Assembly (NCBI GenBank): GCA_002633025.1
Contig: NMRB01001751.1
Span: 34,403-98,402 of the forward strand
DNA length: 64,000 nucleotides
DNA from: Notospermus geniculatus
Lineage: Eukaryota > Nemertea > Pilidiophora > Heteronemertea > Lineidae
Direction of reading: 5' to 3'
Shown here one piece after another: positions 10,746-21,842 of this stretch. The notes below the pieces were generated by a model. That model did no database searches, was not told the origin of the DNA, and was given only the letters and a program-made list of their open reading frames with translations. Within the stretch, counting starts at the first letter, position 1. The number at the start of each line of letters is the position of its first letter. The position numbers and the translations under genes are program-made.

Positions 10746-11155
10746 GGTTTACACTAGGTTGCACCAAGTTGCAAGTTGCCGCAACCTGCAACTTGTCGCA
10801 GTCTGCCTGTGACGTTTACACATTGCAACATCCAGTGTGATAAGTTGCACAAGTTCGCAACAAGTTGCTGAAATTTTGGCGGGAATCCTTTGTTCGGCAG
10901 CCATTTTGGCTTTAGTAGACGTCACATGATTTTTTGCTGTGTTCTCATTGGCCAGCGACGTGCAACTTGTTGCAACGTCACCAGAAAATAGGATCTTGAT
11001 CCTAAATTTGCAACAAGTTGCAGTAGGTAGTTGCAACAAGTTCCATGGCATTGCCCGTTTACACATGCAACTTTGATGAAATTTTTGGTCTCATCAGATT
11101 TATGCAACAAGTTGCATGAAGTTGCATATGACAGGTTGCATGTGTTAACGGCCCT
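10746..11155. mobile_element. 'gcaacttgttgc' inverted-repeat element
   Basis: The sequence is crowded with 'gttgcaacaagttgc' and its complement. The right end reads 'gcatgtgttaacggccctt', and the left end has the matching 'gtttacactaggttgc' but lacks the outermost bases. Minus-strand frames at 10749-11110 are repeat translations. Confidence 0.6.
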
Positions 11156-11335
11156 TTAGTCGTAGTAAGCGGGATCTGTCCTCTGGACGACTGGCTCGGT
11201 CGGTCTTTGTCATTTTGACTGGGCAAAGTTTCTCTGTTTGATGATGCTAATTGCCAGTCACTGTACTCTTTTGTTTCATGTTCGCCACATCTAAATATAG
11301 TCTACGTCGGACAGCCATAATGTCATGCCCTACCA

Positions 11336-11534
11336 AAAAATATCTCTTGGGTGCTCTGGGGTGTTCCTGGGTGTTCTTGGATATTCTTGGGTGTTCTAGG
11401 GTAGACTATTCCAAAATACCCTAAGGTATCGCTAGGGTGTCGGGGTACTCCAGAGATACCCAAGAACACGTTAGAACACCTAGTCAATGGGTATTTTGGA
11501 AGAGTCTACCCAGGAACACCCAGAAACACCCTAG
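11336..11534. repeat. Foldback of 'gggtgttc' repeats, followed by a G run
   Basis: The left arm repeats 'tgggtgttcttgg' and 'gggtagactattccaaaat'. The right arm contains the complements 'attttggaagagtctaccc' and 'ggaacacccag'. A run of 13 G (11538-11550) and a 13-N gap (11558-11570) follow, so sequencing evidently stalled here. Confidence 0.75.
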
Positions 11535-11570
11535 AGCGGGGGGGGGGGGGATTTTTTNNNNNNNNNNNNN

Positions 11571-12264
11571 GATTTTTTAGTACGTACGCGGCGTCCACCA
11601 CAGTGTAATACATGTATTGTCAATAAAAAACAACAGGTCGAGGTGCATCCTGGGAACCCAGGGCATTTCCACTCTGCATAGCGCGTTACAATGCCCTGGG
11701 GAAACCCACCCAGTTTCGGTGGAGTAGAGGGACGTTCCCTCATGTGTACTCGCCAGTTGGTAATTCACAAATAAACCATGCAGTGCAGTGGGGAAATACC
11801 ACTTGATGTAACAACCAGGTAGCGCGCCTAGTACTACAACGTATGCACATAGATGTGGTGTTGCGAGTTACCGGATACCAGTCTCGTAGCACTGTATCTC
11901 ATTCCATAATTTATGCATGCTGTCAAATGATAGCTGCCCCACACACCATGAACTGGATCATACTTCGTGTTTTGAACCCGTCGGTACTTACCCATCATCT
12001 AGATAATCCATGAGAATCATTTTTACGCGAAGTTAATTCAGGAATGTTAAAAAATCCAGCGAGTTTGTCAGCGAATCGAGGAATGTTTGAAACCACCATA
12101 TTTGGGAGTGACCATGGCGGGATAGAAGCTTCGCTGTGATTGGTTGTATTCAGCGACACATTTTCTGTCGCTGGTTCCACAGCGAAATGGCGCCAATTTC
12201 AACAGGGCCTCGGACGTGCGAGTGGGGGGAGCGCGTTTTAGAGGACCTGTTGTAAGAGGATGGT
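11571..12264. other. No recognised feature
   Basis: Minus-strand frames at 11531-11768 and 11995-12452 have no protein-like composition and partly cross the gap or the palindromic region. Nothing supported. Confidence 0.45.
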
Positions 12265-13170
12265 CGAGGTGATGCCTCCCTCTTCCGCAAGGTCAAAATT
12301 ATCGCAAGCCGTCCCTGCCATAAATCCACCATGCTGTAGCAACCTCGTCCCCAGGGGTATAGTTCGCTCAGACAACCTCGAAGCACTCGCTCACTAACCC
12401 CTGGAATCAGCTTGGATTTAACGCATTTGATTGGTTGACAGGAAACCGTCAAATATACCCAAGAACATACCCAAACAAATTTTCAAAATATTTTGGATCA
12501 AATCAGAAGGTTACCTGTATCCAGGTTTGATGATTTTTTGTAAAAAGAATTTAAAAAAGTACGAGTAAGTATTTCAGATTAATTATTTTGACTCGTGCTG
12601 CCACCTATACTTAGACCAAGATTCCTGGTCTAAAACCAAAGCTGATTCCAGGGGTTAGTGACGCGACCGCCATATTGTCAGAAAGCGAACGACCCCTGGG
12701 AACGAGGTTGATGCTGTAATTATTTACTACCATGCTAGTAAATATTTTCTACCATGGTAATATGTAATTCTTACCCAGGTAATAATTATTTACTACCTTG
12801 GTAGTATTTAATTCTTACCTAGGTAATAATTATTTACTACCATGGTAATATTTAATTCTTACCTAGGTAATAATTATTTACTACCATGGTAGTATTTAAT
12901 TCTTACAGGTAATAATTCGTACTTCCGTTTTCCGATGTACGAATTATTACCTAGGTAATAATTATTTACTACCATGGTAGTAAATAATTATTACCTAGGT
13001 AAGAATTAAATGCTACCATGGTAGTAAATAATTATTACCTAGATAAGAGTTATTTACTACCATGGTAGAAAATATTTTGAGTTTACTACCATGGTAGAAA
13101 ATATGTACTAGCATGGTAGTAAATAATTACAGCATGGTCGATTTATGGCAGGGACGGCTTGCTATACAAA
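12265..13170. repeat. 0.9-kb compound palindrome
   Basis: Outer arms are inverted copies: 12293-12335 contains 'gcaagccgtccctgccataa', and 13130-13170 contains 'ttatggcagggacggcttgc'. Between them lies an array of smaller palindromes (12715-13130) whose centre is near 12925, at 'gtacttccgttttccgatgtac'-like sequence. The whole unit could form a long hairpin or cruciform. No coding sequence. Confidence 0.75.
12715..13130. repeat. Array of short palindromes, CCTAGGTAATAATTATTTAC unit
   Basis: About eight alternations of two palindromic cores, 'taccatggta' and 'tacctaggta', separated by 'ataattatttact' or 'gtatttaattctt'. The unit spans roughly 55-60 bp. Orientation is mirrored around the centre, which makes the array itself an inverted repeat. 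Confidence 0.85.
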
Positions 13171-13527
13171 ATCACGAAGAGAGAGGCAACGGAAAGGTTC
13201 AATTTAGAGTTTCCTACCAAGCAATAGATAGTTCGGTGCATCGATTTGTAGAGATGAAGATTATGAAGGACACTCAAACATTAGATAGATTAACAGGTGG
13301 GCGAGATGCTCCCTCCCTCTTCCCGAAGGTCAAAAGCACGGAGAGAACGGAGAGGTTCGATTTAGTGCTTCGTACCAAGCGATAGGTGTAGGGCTCATCG
13401 ATTTGTAGAGATGAAGGTGTATGAAGGACACTCAAATATTAGGTAGATTAACAGGTGGTCGCGATGCTCCCTCCCTCTTCTGCAATGTCGAAATCACGAA
13501 GAGAGAGAGGCACAAGAGATGTTCAAT
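13150..13527 (+). repeat. 158-bp tandem repeats
   Basis: Successive units carry 'gatgctccctccctcttc' (13305 and 13463, 158 bp apart), 'gcgataggtgtagggc', 'atttgtagagatgaag' and 'ggacactcaaa'. The array continues after the insertion at 13528-13897 with another unit at about 13898-14060, and part of it forms the outer arm of the upstream palindrome. The open frame at 13113-13385 is repeat sequence. Confidence 0.75.
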
Positions 13528-13897
13528 GGGGAACCCGCATGACAGCAGATGGCGCAGCAAGTATAAGACCCGAATGACATACTGACGTCACTTTTCTCGC
13601 TGTTGACGTCGCGCCGTCAAAGCATGTGTACATTTTTCTACACAATTTTCCGTGCAAATTTTCCCCAAAGACGTTGTCAATATTGGCATCCTGTGGCATT
13701 TCTGACGATGAAACAGAGCAGTGATATATATGGACAACTTTGAACATGAAATAGGTCAGTGTAATTTAATCAAAATTGAACCAAACAGAGTGGTTTATTT
13801 TGGGGCAAGAAGTCAATGGAAATACTGTTAGAAAATAGGACTTCCGGGTCTTACACTGACAGCGCCACGTCGTGGCGTAGTTCGGCGGGTTCCTCAT
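13528..13897. mobile_element. 370-bp insertion with GGAACCCGC ends
   Basis: Begins 'ggggaacccgcatgacag' and ends 'gcgggttcctc'. It splits a 158-bp repeat unit: host sequence reads up to 'gttcaat' on the left and resumes 'tgagtgtttcctac' on the right, as in the intact units. Inner ends share 'gacagc..atggcgc'-like sequence with the opposite end. Confidence 0.65.
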
Positions 13898-14158
13898 TGA
13901 GTGTTTCCTACAAGTGATAGGTGTAGGGCGCATCGATTTGTGGGTATGACTCGAAAATTCAGAGAGTGACTCTCAAACAACAGGTGATTAACAGGTGGAC
14001 GAGGTGCTGCATCCTTATTCTGCCATCTCAAGAGACTCGCAATGGAGCGGTTCGATTAAAGCCATTCTCTATGGAATTTGACGGTATTTTCAGCGTATCA
14101 GGCATGTCAGGAGAGTGCAGGTAGAGGTCCCATTGTGATGGTTCCAAATGCTTGTCGG
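13898..14158 (+). repeat. End of 158-bp array joined to a paralogous repeat
   Basis: The first part is another 158-bp family unit. From about 14070 the sequence ('gacggtattttcagcgt', 'gagagtgcaggtagaggtc') is paralogous to 19985-20080, which carries no insertions and serves as the empty site for the two elements that follow. Confidence 0.7.
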
Positions 14159-14788
14159 GCTGAATCGGTTAATGTCGTCCTGGGTACACCTCATTATTAC
14201 CCTGGGTATTCTGGGTAATCCTTTTTGATACCCAGGACGATCCTGGGTATAAATAAGGTACCTTAACATTACCCAGTTTGAAATCCGCGCCGTTTTCCAC
14301 CTGCGCTCGAGGTACCGTACTATCTTATTCTAGCCCGCCACGAATTTATACACATGCATTTTGACGTGGTGATTGTCAGCAGCTGTCAGAATGGCAACTC
14401 GCGTAAGACTGCGATTTACAGGCGTATTTGCAATCTATTCCATCCTATAGGGATGGAATTTTCATTTCAAAAGGAAGAGAGCTGAAGAAAAATCTGGTGG
14501 ATGTCGGTAATGGTAGATACAAGTTAAAAGCAGGTGTCAAAGTTGATGCGAAACTGAAGTGGCTTGCACGGGACACCATGATATGCACTGGGAGGGACAA
14601 TTTCCAGCGAGAATGTGAACGCACGTACCACAACCCCGGGCGCAGGTGGAAATGGCGCGGATTTTGAAACTGGGTAATGTTAAGGTACCTTATTTGTACC
14701 CAGGACGATCCTGGGTAACAAAAATGATTACCCAGGATTACCCTGGGTAATAATGAGGTGTACCCAGGACGACATTAACCGATTCAGC
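14159..14788. mobile_element. Mutator-like element with 9-bp target duplication
   Basis: Terminal inverted repeats of about 149 bp (14159-14307 and 14640-14788), both starting GCTGAATCGGTTAATGTCGT. Direct repeats GCTTGTCGG flank it at 14150-14158 and 14789-14797. The paralogue near 20062-20090 reads 'cttgcatgatacgtacttc' with no insertion at the equivalent point. Long inverted ends with an 8-11 bp duplication are typical of the Mutator superfamily. It has no transposase, and its 330-bp centre contains an open frame (14407-14667). Confidence 0.85.
14407..14667 (+). pseudogene. Open frame carried inside the Mutator-like element
   Basis: An 87-codon stretch without stops between TAA at 14404 and the stop near 14667. 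It has no early ATG, so if coding it would be an exon; 'gatttacag' at 14413-14421 resembles an acceptor. Its translation looks protein-like, with 'GNGRYKLKAGVKVDAKLKW' followed by 'CTGRDNFQRECERTYH', and two cysteines. I do not recognise the family. The last ten codons run into the right inverted repeat. It could be a captured host exon, as in Pack-MULEs, or chance. Confidence 0.3.
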
Positions 14789-14820
14789 GCTTGTCGGATA
14801 CGTATTTCAGAGAATCAAGC

Positions 14821-14933
14821 AATCTCGTACCCAGAGATTAGTTACGCTCGGCCGAGGTTGATGGTCGCTACACTAATTAGTGGAGCGACCGTCAAACTCG
14901 GCCCGAGCGTAACGAATCTCTGGGTACGAGATT
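14821..14933. mobile_element. 113-bp foldback with 11-bp target duplication
   Basis: Nearly complete hairpin with ends AATCTCGTACCCAGAGATT and the complement. Direct repeats GAGAATCAAGC flank it exactly (14810-14820 and 14934-14944). It lies 33 bp from the Mutator-like element. A truncated relative starts near 46093 ('caatctcgtacccagag'). Confidence 0.85.
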
Positions 14934-15083
14934 GAGAATCAAGCCCTAGTTTTGAGCAGACAGTGAAAAACTACAGGCAGTGCGATAGTATATTCAGGTA
15001 GAGCATAGTACATACACTACACTAACGCCTCGTGGGCGAACGTAACCCCTTTCTGAAGTAAATAGCCTACAGCGTGGCTTTAA

Positions 15084-15426
15084 AGGGAGACTCCATTCAT
15101 TTTGTAAAATTTTGAATTTTTGAAATATCGTTATTACATTCAAATTCATTGATATCTGCAACATGTCATATTTTTTAACATCAGCAAACTCCTCATTTTA
15201 AGTATTTAGTTGTTTATCCCCAGGGGACCATTGCACAGCACATGTGATGTCATATGTACTCAATGCATATTTATGAAGGTACAACCAATAGGCCTAGGCA
15301 GTCACAGTATTAGCTCATTCGCTACAAAGGTCGTCAGCCTATTGACACTAGTGACATCACAACTCATGGCAATAGTCTCCATGGATTGATAAAAATTCAA
15401 AAGTATACAATGAGTGGAGTCTCCCT
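15084..15426. mobile_element. 343-bp MITE at a TTAA site
   Basis: Ends AGGGAGACTCCATTCATT and the near-complement ATGAGTGGAGTCTCCCT, bordered on both sides by TTAA (15080-15083, 15427-15430). The paralogue at about 20235 has a single TTAA at this point ('gcggctttaagatag'). TTAA duplication is the hallmark of piggyBac-type insertion. Non-coding. Confidence 0.8.
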
Positions 15427-15430
15427 TTAA

Positions 15431-17659
15431 CGTTGGGGGCTACCTATAGCTGAGCTCATTCCCTAGTGGCAATCCACGGAACTGGCCTTTGTGCGACCGG
15501 TCATTCACATTCAGATTAAATCCGCTCACCCTGGTATACTGTTTTCGAAAACCAATCTTCAGTGTACGTGCCGACCCTAAATCTTTTGTGTAACAGACGG
15601 ACGCCATTCAGTATACATATGACTAGCTCCGCTGACCTTTGGTCAGCTGAGCTAATAAAAATATTATTGCCTTAATGCAAATCATAATGTCTTCTACTTC
15701 ATTCCACAAATTGATTGAAAAATACATGTTAGCTAACCTTTCATGTGTACATTATGTTTCAATAAAGTTGTGCAGAAAATCAATGATTTTTTGCATAAAG
15801 ATAACAGAAGCAATGTAGGTTTTTTATCTATAGTTGTTTGAATATTGTGTAGCTAAATGCCCCATGCTTCACACTTCATGCTGCAAGAAGCAAGCAGAAC
15901 TGATAGTACCAATTTGGGATATTATTATTGCATGTATTAGCACTTACGTATGAAAGAAAACGACAGAGATGTTCAATATCGTTTCCCATAAACAGCAAAA
16001 AAGCTGTGCGGGTAATTGAAACAGGATTGCCATTTTTAGCAGCAACTGAAACACAACGCGCAGTCAGTTGAAAAGATCTTTGAATTTGCGATCCGTGATT
16101 ATGAACATAAACCCCTAAATTAAATTCTCCACATTCTTCCTTTTCTCAACTGCCACATAGGCCTACCAAAAATCAACAAAACATTTTTTATCAAAATTCT
16201 TCTTCAAAATATTACACAACCACAAACAATTAACTTTTCTAATTGAAGCAAATGTGCACAGAATTTTCTGATATTGATCCCCAGAGAACTGTTAAAAATC
16301 GTAATCATTTTTACAATAAAAGAACAAAACAGGATGATAATTTAATGAATAATTCACTATATTGATTGATTCTATTGAAGAAATGCACATCAAGGTAAAG
16401 TCATTCAAATTAAATGAAAATTAACAAATGAAGCTTTCCCTTGAAAGAGCACTATGGTAATAGCAATTTCAATCAAAAGAAGACACACGCACCAGAACAC
16501 TGTTACACCGACTTCAAAACACGTGAATTCACACAACATAAAATTACAACATCCAGAAAGCAGATAAAAATCCTTGATAATTACATATCTATTGAGGACT
16601 AGATGGCAATAACACCGGACCGTCGGTTCAGGTGTGAACAACCGACTCACAGCCCAACGTTTTCTCGAACGTAGCATTTTTCACCAGATATATCCGTCAA
16701 CATGAATAGCACACGAACTGTCCGAAAAATGCCAGCTATACATCCATCGGAGCCACTATAAACGGAATCCTTTCCACCTGAAGATAAACATTTTTGTAAT
16801 GCACGACTGGGGTTTTCTCTCACTCGTTACACTAGATCCAACCACGGCAATAACGTGATTACATCTTTAGTGAGGCGCTCCGTGCTCCGGGAACATGCCA
16901 GTGTTAATCCTAGTGATAACTATGACTGTCGTGATAAGGAACGGAACCATTTATAGGAGTCGGTGCATCGTCGTCGTCAGCTGCTGTTCGTCTATCCGTT
17001 CTGCAGGCTTGGCTAACCGTTTATATACTAAAGAGGAACTGCAGTTGCCTGGTACATTGAAGAAAGATTGAGTTGCAGTTGTGGTACTGTCCGTACGCTG
17101 TCTCAACCTACTAAGTCACATTTAAAACACCATTTTTATCCCAAGAGTGAAACTAAAGAGAATCAACTACCAGTACAAATGCAAGAAGATGACCATAACT
17201 AAGGATATTGTTTCTGGTTGTTCAAAGTTATGTTCAGATTTGAAGTCTAGACACCATAAAGAATTGTGAATTTGACTAAAGACATGAACATGCTGCTCTG
17301 AAATTCAACAAAAGAGGTGCCTCACAAGCAAAATTTGATTTCAGGTACAAAGTATTAAAGTTTATTCAATGAAGAAGCATTAATTTGATAAAAAATTGGA
17401 CTAGTCATGCCGAAATACCATAAAAGAAGTGCTGTTGAGAAAGGTTTAGGTTCAAAGTCAAGATTAAAGTCGATGTTAAGTGAAGAAGAGTTGACTATTT
17501 AGAACCCTGGATATGAGGAGCCTAAATTTAATAACAGAGTTTCCTTTAAGTAAAAGTTCAGATTCTAAGTTGGTGATTGAAGTCAGGATCAGGCTGATTT
17601 TGGTATCAGACTTCGGTAAACAAATGCCAACGCTTTAACTTTTTATGTGTAATATTTTT
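15431..17659. other. Long stretch with no recognised feature
   Basis: AT-rich sequence with no inverted or tandem repeats that I could find. The longest frame, 16405-16677 (-), is hydrophobic in parts but has no recognisable domain or convincing splice context. Confidence 0.5.
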
Positions 17660-18002
17660 TCAAACTTTGACCTTGAAATTGACCTATATCAGATTTAAAT
17701 TTGACCTATATCAATCAGACTACTACCTAACCAAATGCAAAATGCTCTTACTTTAAAAAGAATGTAGACCTTGAACTTGATCTATATCAGACTTGAACGT
17801 GACCCACAATCCGACTACCATAACCAAATTAATTCCAAATGCTTTTATCTGATAAACGTATGTTGACCCAGAACTTGGCCTATATCAGACATGAACTTGA
17901 CCTATATCAGACTTGAACTTGTCTATATCAGACTTGAACTTGATCTATATCAGACTTGAACTTGACCTATATCAGACTTGAACTTGACCTATATATCAGA
18001 GA
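17660..18002 (+). repeat. 22-bp tandem repeat, 'gacttgaacttgacctatat'
   Basis: About seven copies are clear between 17870 and 18000, with period 22 bp and unit 'gacttgaacttgacctatat' plus 'ca'. More diverged and spaced copies extend back to about 17670. Confidence 0.85.
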
Positions 18003-19469
18003 AATACAACCAATGCCAAATGCTTTACTTTGAAAAGAATGTGCAAACCATTTTTCCATATATTCAACACAAGCGTTCCTCTCACCCTTCAATGGTTTTC
18101 CCAGTTGGGAGACATGCTGTCTAATGACTGGTAACATACAGTAATTTTAGATCTAGAAGACTAAAAACAATAAAAGTACATGTAACCATTTCACATCATA
18201 GTAGATCTAGATTATATTTTTCAGACCAAATATGCATTGACTGGCAGATCAAAGAAATACGAAGCAAATATACATTTGATGTTTTGTCAACATAATTCCA
18301 TAAAGAATACAAAAATAACATACGGCGAGGGATAAGGATGAGACTTAATCCCAAAACAGAAAGACAAAGTGCGCTAAGGTCGATCATCGATAAAATTTGT
18401 TGCAGAAAGAGATGAAGAAGTGATTTTTTATGTGGCAACCTACACGGTAAATCTGAATCTACCCAGTGATCCAGGGAAGTGGAGTGGTTCATTACACATG
18501 CTGGGATAAAGAATGAAATGGTACAGGGACCATGCGCTCACTGTGTAAGTGTACCAGATAATGTATCAAAACAGCCAATTTTTCACAGGTCAAAATAGTC
18601 CATCTGGTATTTTTCATGCGACATATGGGCCAAAGTATATTTTTCAAGATGGCCGACTGGCAGCCATATTTGAGACCATATTTGGCACAAACGTAGAAGT
18701 ATCCAGATACACACAATAATGTATTGGTCAGTTCAACCCACATGACAACAGGTCAAGCTCAAGGTCAAATGGGTAGCAAAATACACCAGCATTCAACTCC
18801 ACAGCTCATCTTGATTAAAAGTCTGAGATCAAGAAAAAGCTTTCACAGAAGTTACATCCTCAAACTTGGTACAGAATGGAGTTAACGACTACAGTTTTTT
18901 GTCCATCTACCCTCATTTTCCCCACCACAATTCTCTACTTCCAGTTTGCTTTTAGCCTCTATCTAAATCAAGCCTTGTTGGTCCAGAATACAAGTGGTCT
19001 CCTATCAAGATGTAATAACGACGATTAGCCTATTGGCGAGAATCATCTGATCGAGCCGATTTGTCCCGGGATCGCAAATCACGCATTAACATGATAAATG
19101 GTCTCGTCGAACAAAACCGACATGCACTTAACTTGGACTAGGATGCGTATGCTGGAAAGTACGACACATTCAAAGCTATAGATGATTGAAATCCCCCGTG
19201 CCTGGACAATTTTAAATCTGTCTTTGCTTCTACACATTCTGAGGTTTGCGTCTGTGTGAAAATCCGCTTGAAGTACGATACAGGTTTTATAAAACTGAAT
19301 GGTTTATAGTTCAGTATATGATCTCCCATTGTGTGTATAGCAGAGGTCGCAAAAGGATTGGAAGCTCGTCCTACTGATCGTGTTCAGTATGACATCAGTC
19401 AGTGATGTCATCTGAAATAAGATGGGTTCCGCCGAGCAGAAATAAGACCCCTCAGCCACAGCTGATGAA
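18003..19469. other. No gene; scattered 'gatggccg..ggcagccat' fragments
   Basis: A short block at about 18645-18680 ('caagatggccgactggcag') matches phrases in the hairpin-ended repeat family and in the 19470-19790 repeats. Otherwise no structure and no protein-like frame. Confidence 0.45.
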
Positions 19470-19790
19470 AACCAATTTCAAGATGGCCACCGTGGCAGCC
19501 ATTTTGAATACTGCAGAATCAGTTTCAAAAGGAACCATCCTGTACTCACTGTCAACACTCACAGCAAAGATGAATCAAAGTCACACGAGCCGTTCTCCTT
19601 CAAATTCACAGAAATTTGATTTCAAAATGGCCACTATGGCAGCCATATTGCAGAATGCCCATTTTCAAAGGAAACCATCCATAGTCACCTTCAACACCCA
19701 CAGCAAAAGTGAATCAAATCAAACAAGCAGATCTTCTTGAAATGGGCAATAACTGATTTCATGATGGCTGCCATACTGATGGCAGAATGG
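19470..19790 (+). repeat. Three diverged tandem units of about 145 bp
   Basis: Each unit starts 'atttcaagatggcc' or a variant, followed by 'ggcagccat', a run ending 'aaggaaccatcc', and 'cacagcaaa.atgaatcaaa'. The open frame at 19402-19740 simply translates these repeats. Confidence 0.7.
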
Positions 19791-19984
19791 CGCTTGCCAA
19801 AAGGAACCTTCCTCAGGCAGCCTGAGGGATAATAAAGCATTGCAATATGGCCTAGATTGTTTTGTGAAATAAATTGGTGCAATATCAAGGCTGTAGTTAT
19901 AATATATAAATTCAGCGGTAGATGCACGGTGAAGAAAACTCAAGGCTCACAATTCGGACGATTACTTAAAGTCTCTCACAGTAT

Positions 19985-20250
19985 TGAATTTTACGGTGTT
20001 TTCAAAGTGTTAGGAGACTGCAGGTAGAGGTCTCATATCCTCGTGAAGGTCCCAAAATACTTGCATGATACGTACTTCAAAAAGTAAATGCTTACCCGGT
20101 AGTTTACGGGTATAGCATGGAATCGAAAAAACAGCAGGCAGAGCTCTAATGTGTCCACATAGAGCATAGTACATTTTACACTACACTAACGTCGGAGGAC
20201 GTAAGCAATTTCTGAATTCAATACAGTGCGGCTTTAAGATAGCGGGTGCC
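19985..20250 (+). repeat. Paralogous repeat, empty of insertions
   Basis: Matches 14075-15083 once the elements there are removed: 'aggagactgcaggtagaggt', 'gatacgtacttc', 'agagcatagtacat', 'acactacactaacg', 'gcggctttaa'. It gives unoccupied target sites for three insertions. Confidence 0.8.
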
Positions 20251-21541
20251 AATTTGGGCCCATTTCCTGTCATGACCAACAACAGATATTAGTGATGCAA
20301 CGGCAATTACCGAATATCATTCCAGGAAGTGAAAAGACTGACAGGAAGAATTTTGGTACAACATTTCCACGTGATAGTGGAAGCGGATGGCAAATGATTG
20401 TCATGGATGTCATGAAAAATATTGACTCCTATAGCGAATTTTTCAGTGCTGCTGATATTGTGTGACACAAAAATATCGACTGAACAAAGCGGAACGTGTT
20501 GTTTGTAGATGATATCATGTAGCAAGAATTGGAAAAACTAGCAGGAATTGGCAAAATTGGCATTATAAGCGATAGAGATTTTTCATGTCGTAACCAGGAG
20601 ACAAGCCCAACAAGTCCAATCTGCAAGACAAAAAGAAGAAAGGATATTGGAAGTAACGTTTAAAATGACCAATACAGGAGAAAGCAACTTTTGTTTTAAT
20701 GTCACATACACAACAGCGACCAGTTTTGTATAAATGGTTCGAGCGCAGAACGTCACTTTGCCGCCGGTCACATCGCATAGCAGCACGTTCTGTATAAACG
20801 GGGCATTACCACCAACATAAACCATGCAGCAAGAAAAAGAAGTAAAATGCTCCGAATGCAAACCATCAACAGACCTCGTTATGTACAGGTCAATGTCTTG
20901 GCATGCACAGTGCAAGTGACCACTCAGCCTATGATGACCGACGAAAAAAAACCCAGATAGTGTTCCAAAAGCAGAATCTGCCAATGTCATGATCAGAAGA
21001 CAGAATTCAATGAATTAGCATGACTAGTAGAGCATGCTTGTGTTTTGTGACCAGGAAGCTGATCGGTCATGGCTTGAAGCGTCGTGATTTCTTCGTAAGA
21101 TACGTGGTCTAATTAAGGTGTCTTGTAGGTTCATTGGTACCAACGTGACCAGGAGGTGATCATTGGTCATGATACACAGCCATGACTCGCGGGAGATGTG
21201 ACGAATTCAAGATTGGGCTAACAAGGATGTTGATTAAGGGTTCAGTGCTCGATTGAAAATGAACAAAAATATTCTTGATGATAAGGCTCCACTGAAATCT
21301 TGTTTCATTTTCTTGGTATTTTTTTGTCATTTTCGAGTCTGAGGTTGGACCTGATCTGAAGCCGAATTACAAAAAGACAAATTTGATTTGTAACTGAGTT
21401 TTGTACCCAAGTCTTGTTTCACTGTTCGTTGCTTGCTCGTTGAAGGAGTCATGCAAAGCAGTAGGGAGCAACAGTGGTAGACCAGCTGGAGTCACTGACA
21501 AGAAAGAAGGCCACAGATTTGAACTTCACAATCAGTGTGCA
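20251..21541. other. No recognised feature
   Basis: Contains a 135-codon minus-strand frame (20583-20990), the longest without Ns in the window, but its cysteine- and leucine-rich translation matches nothing I know. I see no clear splice signals. Probably chance. Confidence 0.45.
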
Positions 21542-21842
21542 ACTTGGAACGTATTCGAATCCTCTGTTCTTGACAACACACGTGCTGACACAGTTCATGT
21601 AGTTGTTGACTCAACTCCAGAACGGCAGTCTCGAACACCAAGAACACAACCCGAGTCAGGCCAAGAACATGTTCTTCTCACTTCCCACTCAGCAGAGGGT
21701 TGACAAGAACACATTCTTGGCCCAACTTGGGTTGTGTTCTCGGCGTTCGAGACTGCTGTTCTCGAGTTGAGTCAACAACTACATGAACTGGGCCAACACA
21801 AGTGTTGTCAAAGAATGGAGGATTCGAATACGCCCTTGGAGT
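21542..21842. repeat. 300-bp palindrome with 140-bp arms
   Basis: The left arm runs 'cgtattcgaatcctc', 'agttcatgtagttgttgact', 'gcagtctcgaac', 'agaacacaaccc'. The right arm is the complement in reverse order, ending 'ggattcgaatacg'. The centre is near 21690. Probably a foldback element. The frame 21401-21703 (+) is its left arm. Confidence 0.85.

Noticed and set aside
20583-20990. 135-codon minus-strand open frame, longest without Ns
   Set aside because: Translation is Cys/Leu-rich with no recognisable domain, several overlapping frames exist on the same strand, and no matching splice or start context was seen.
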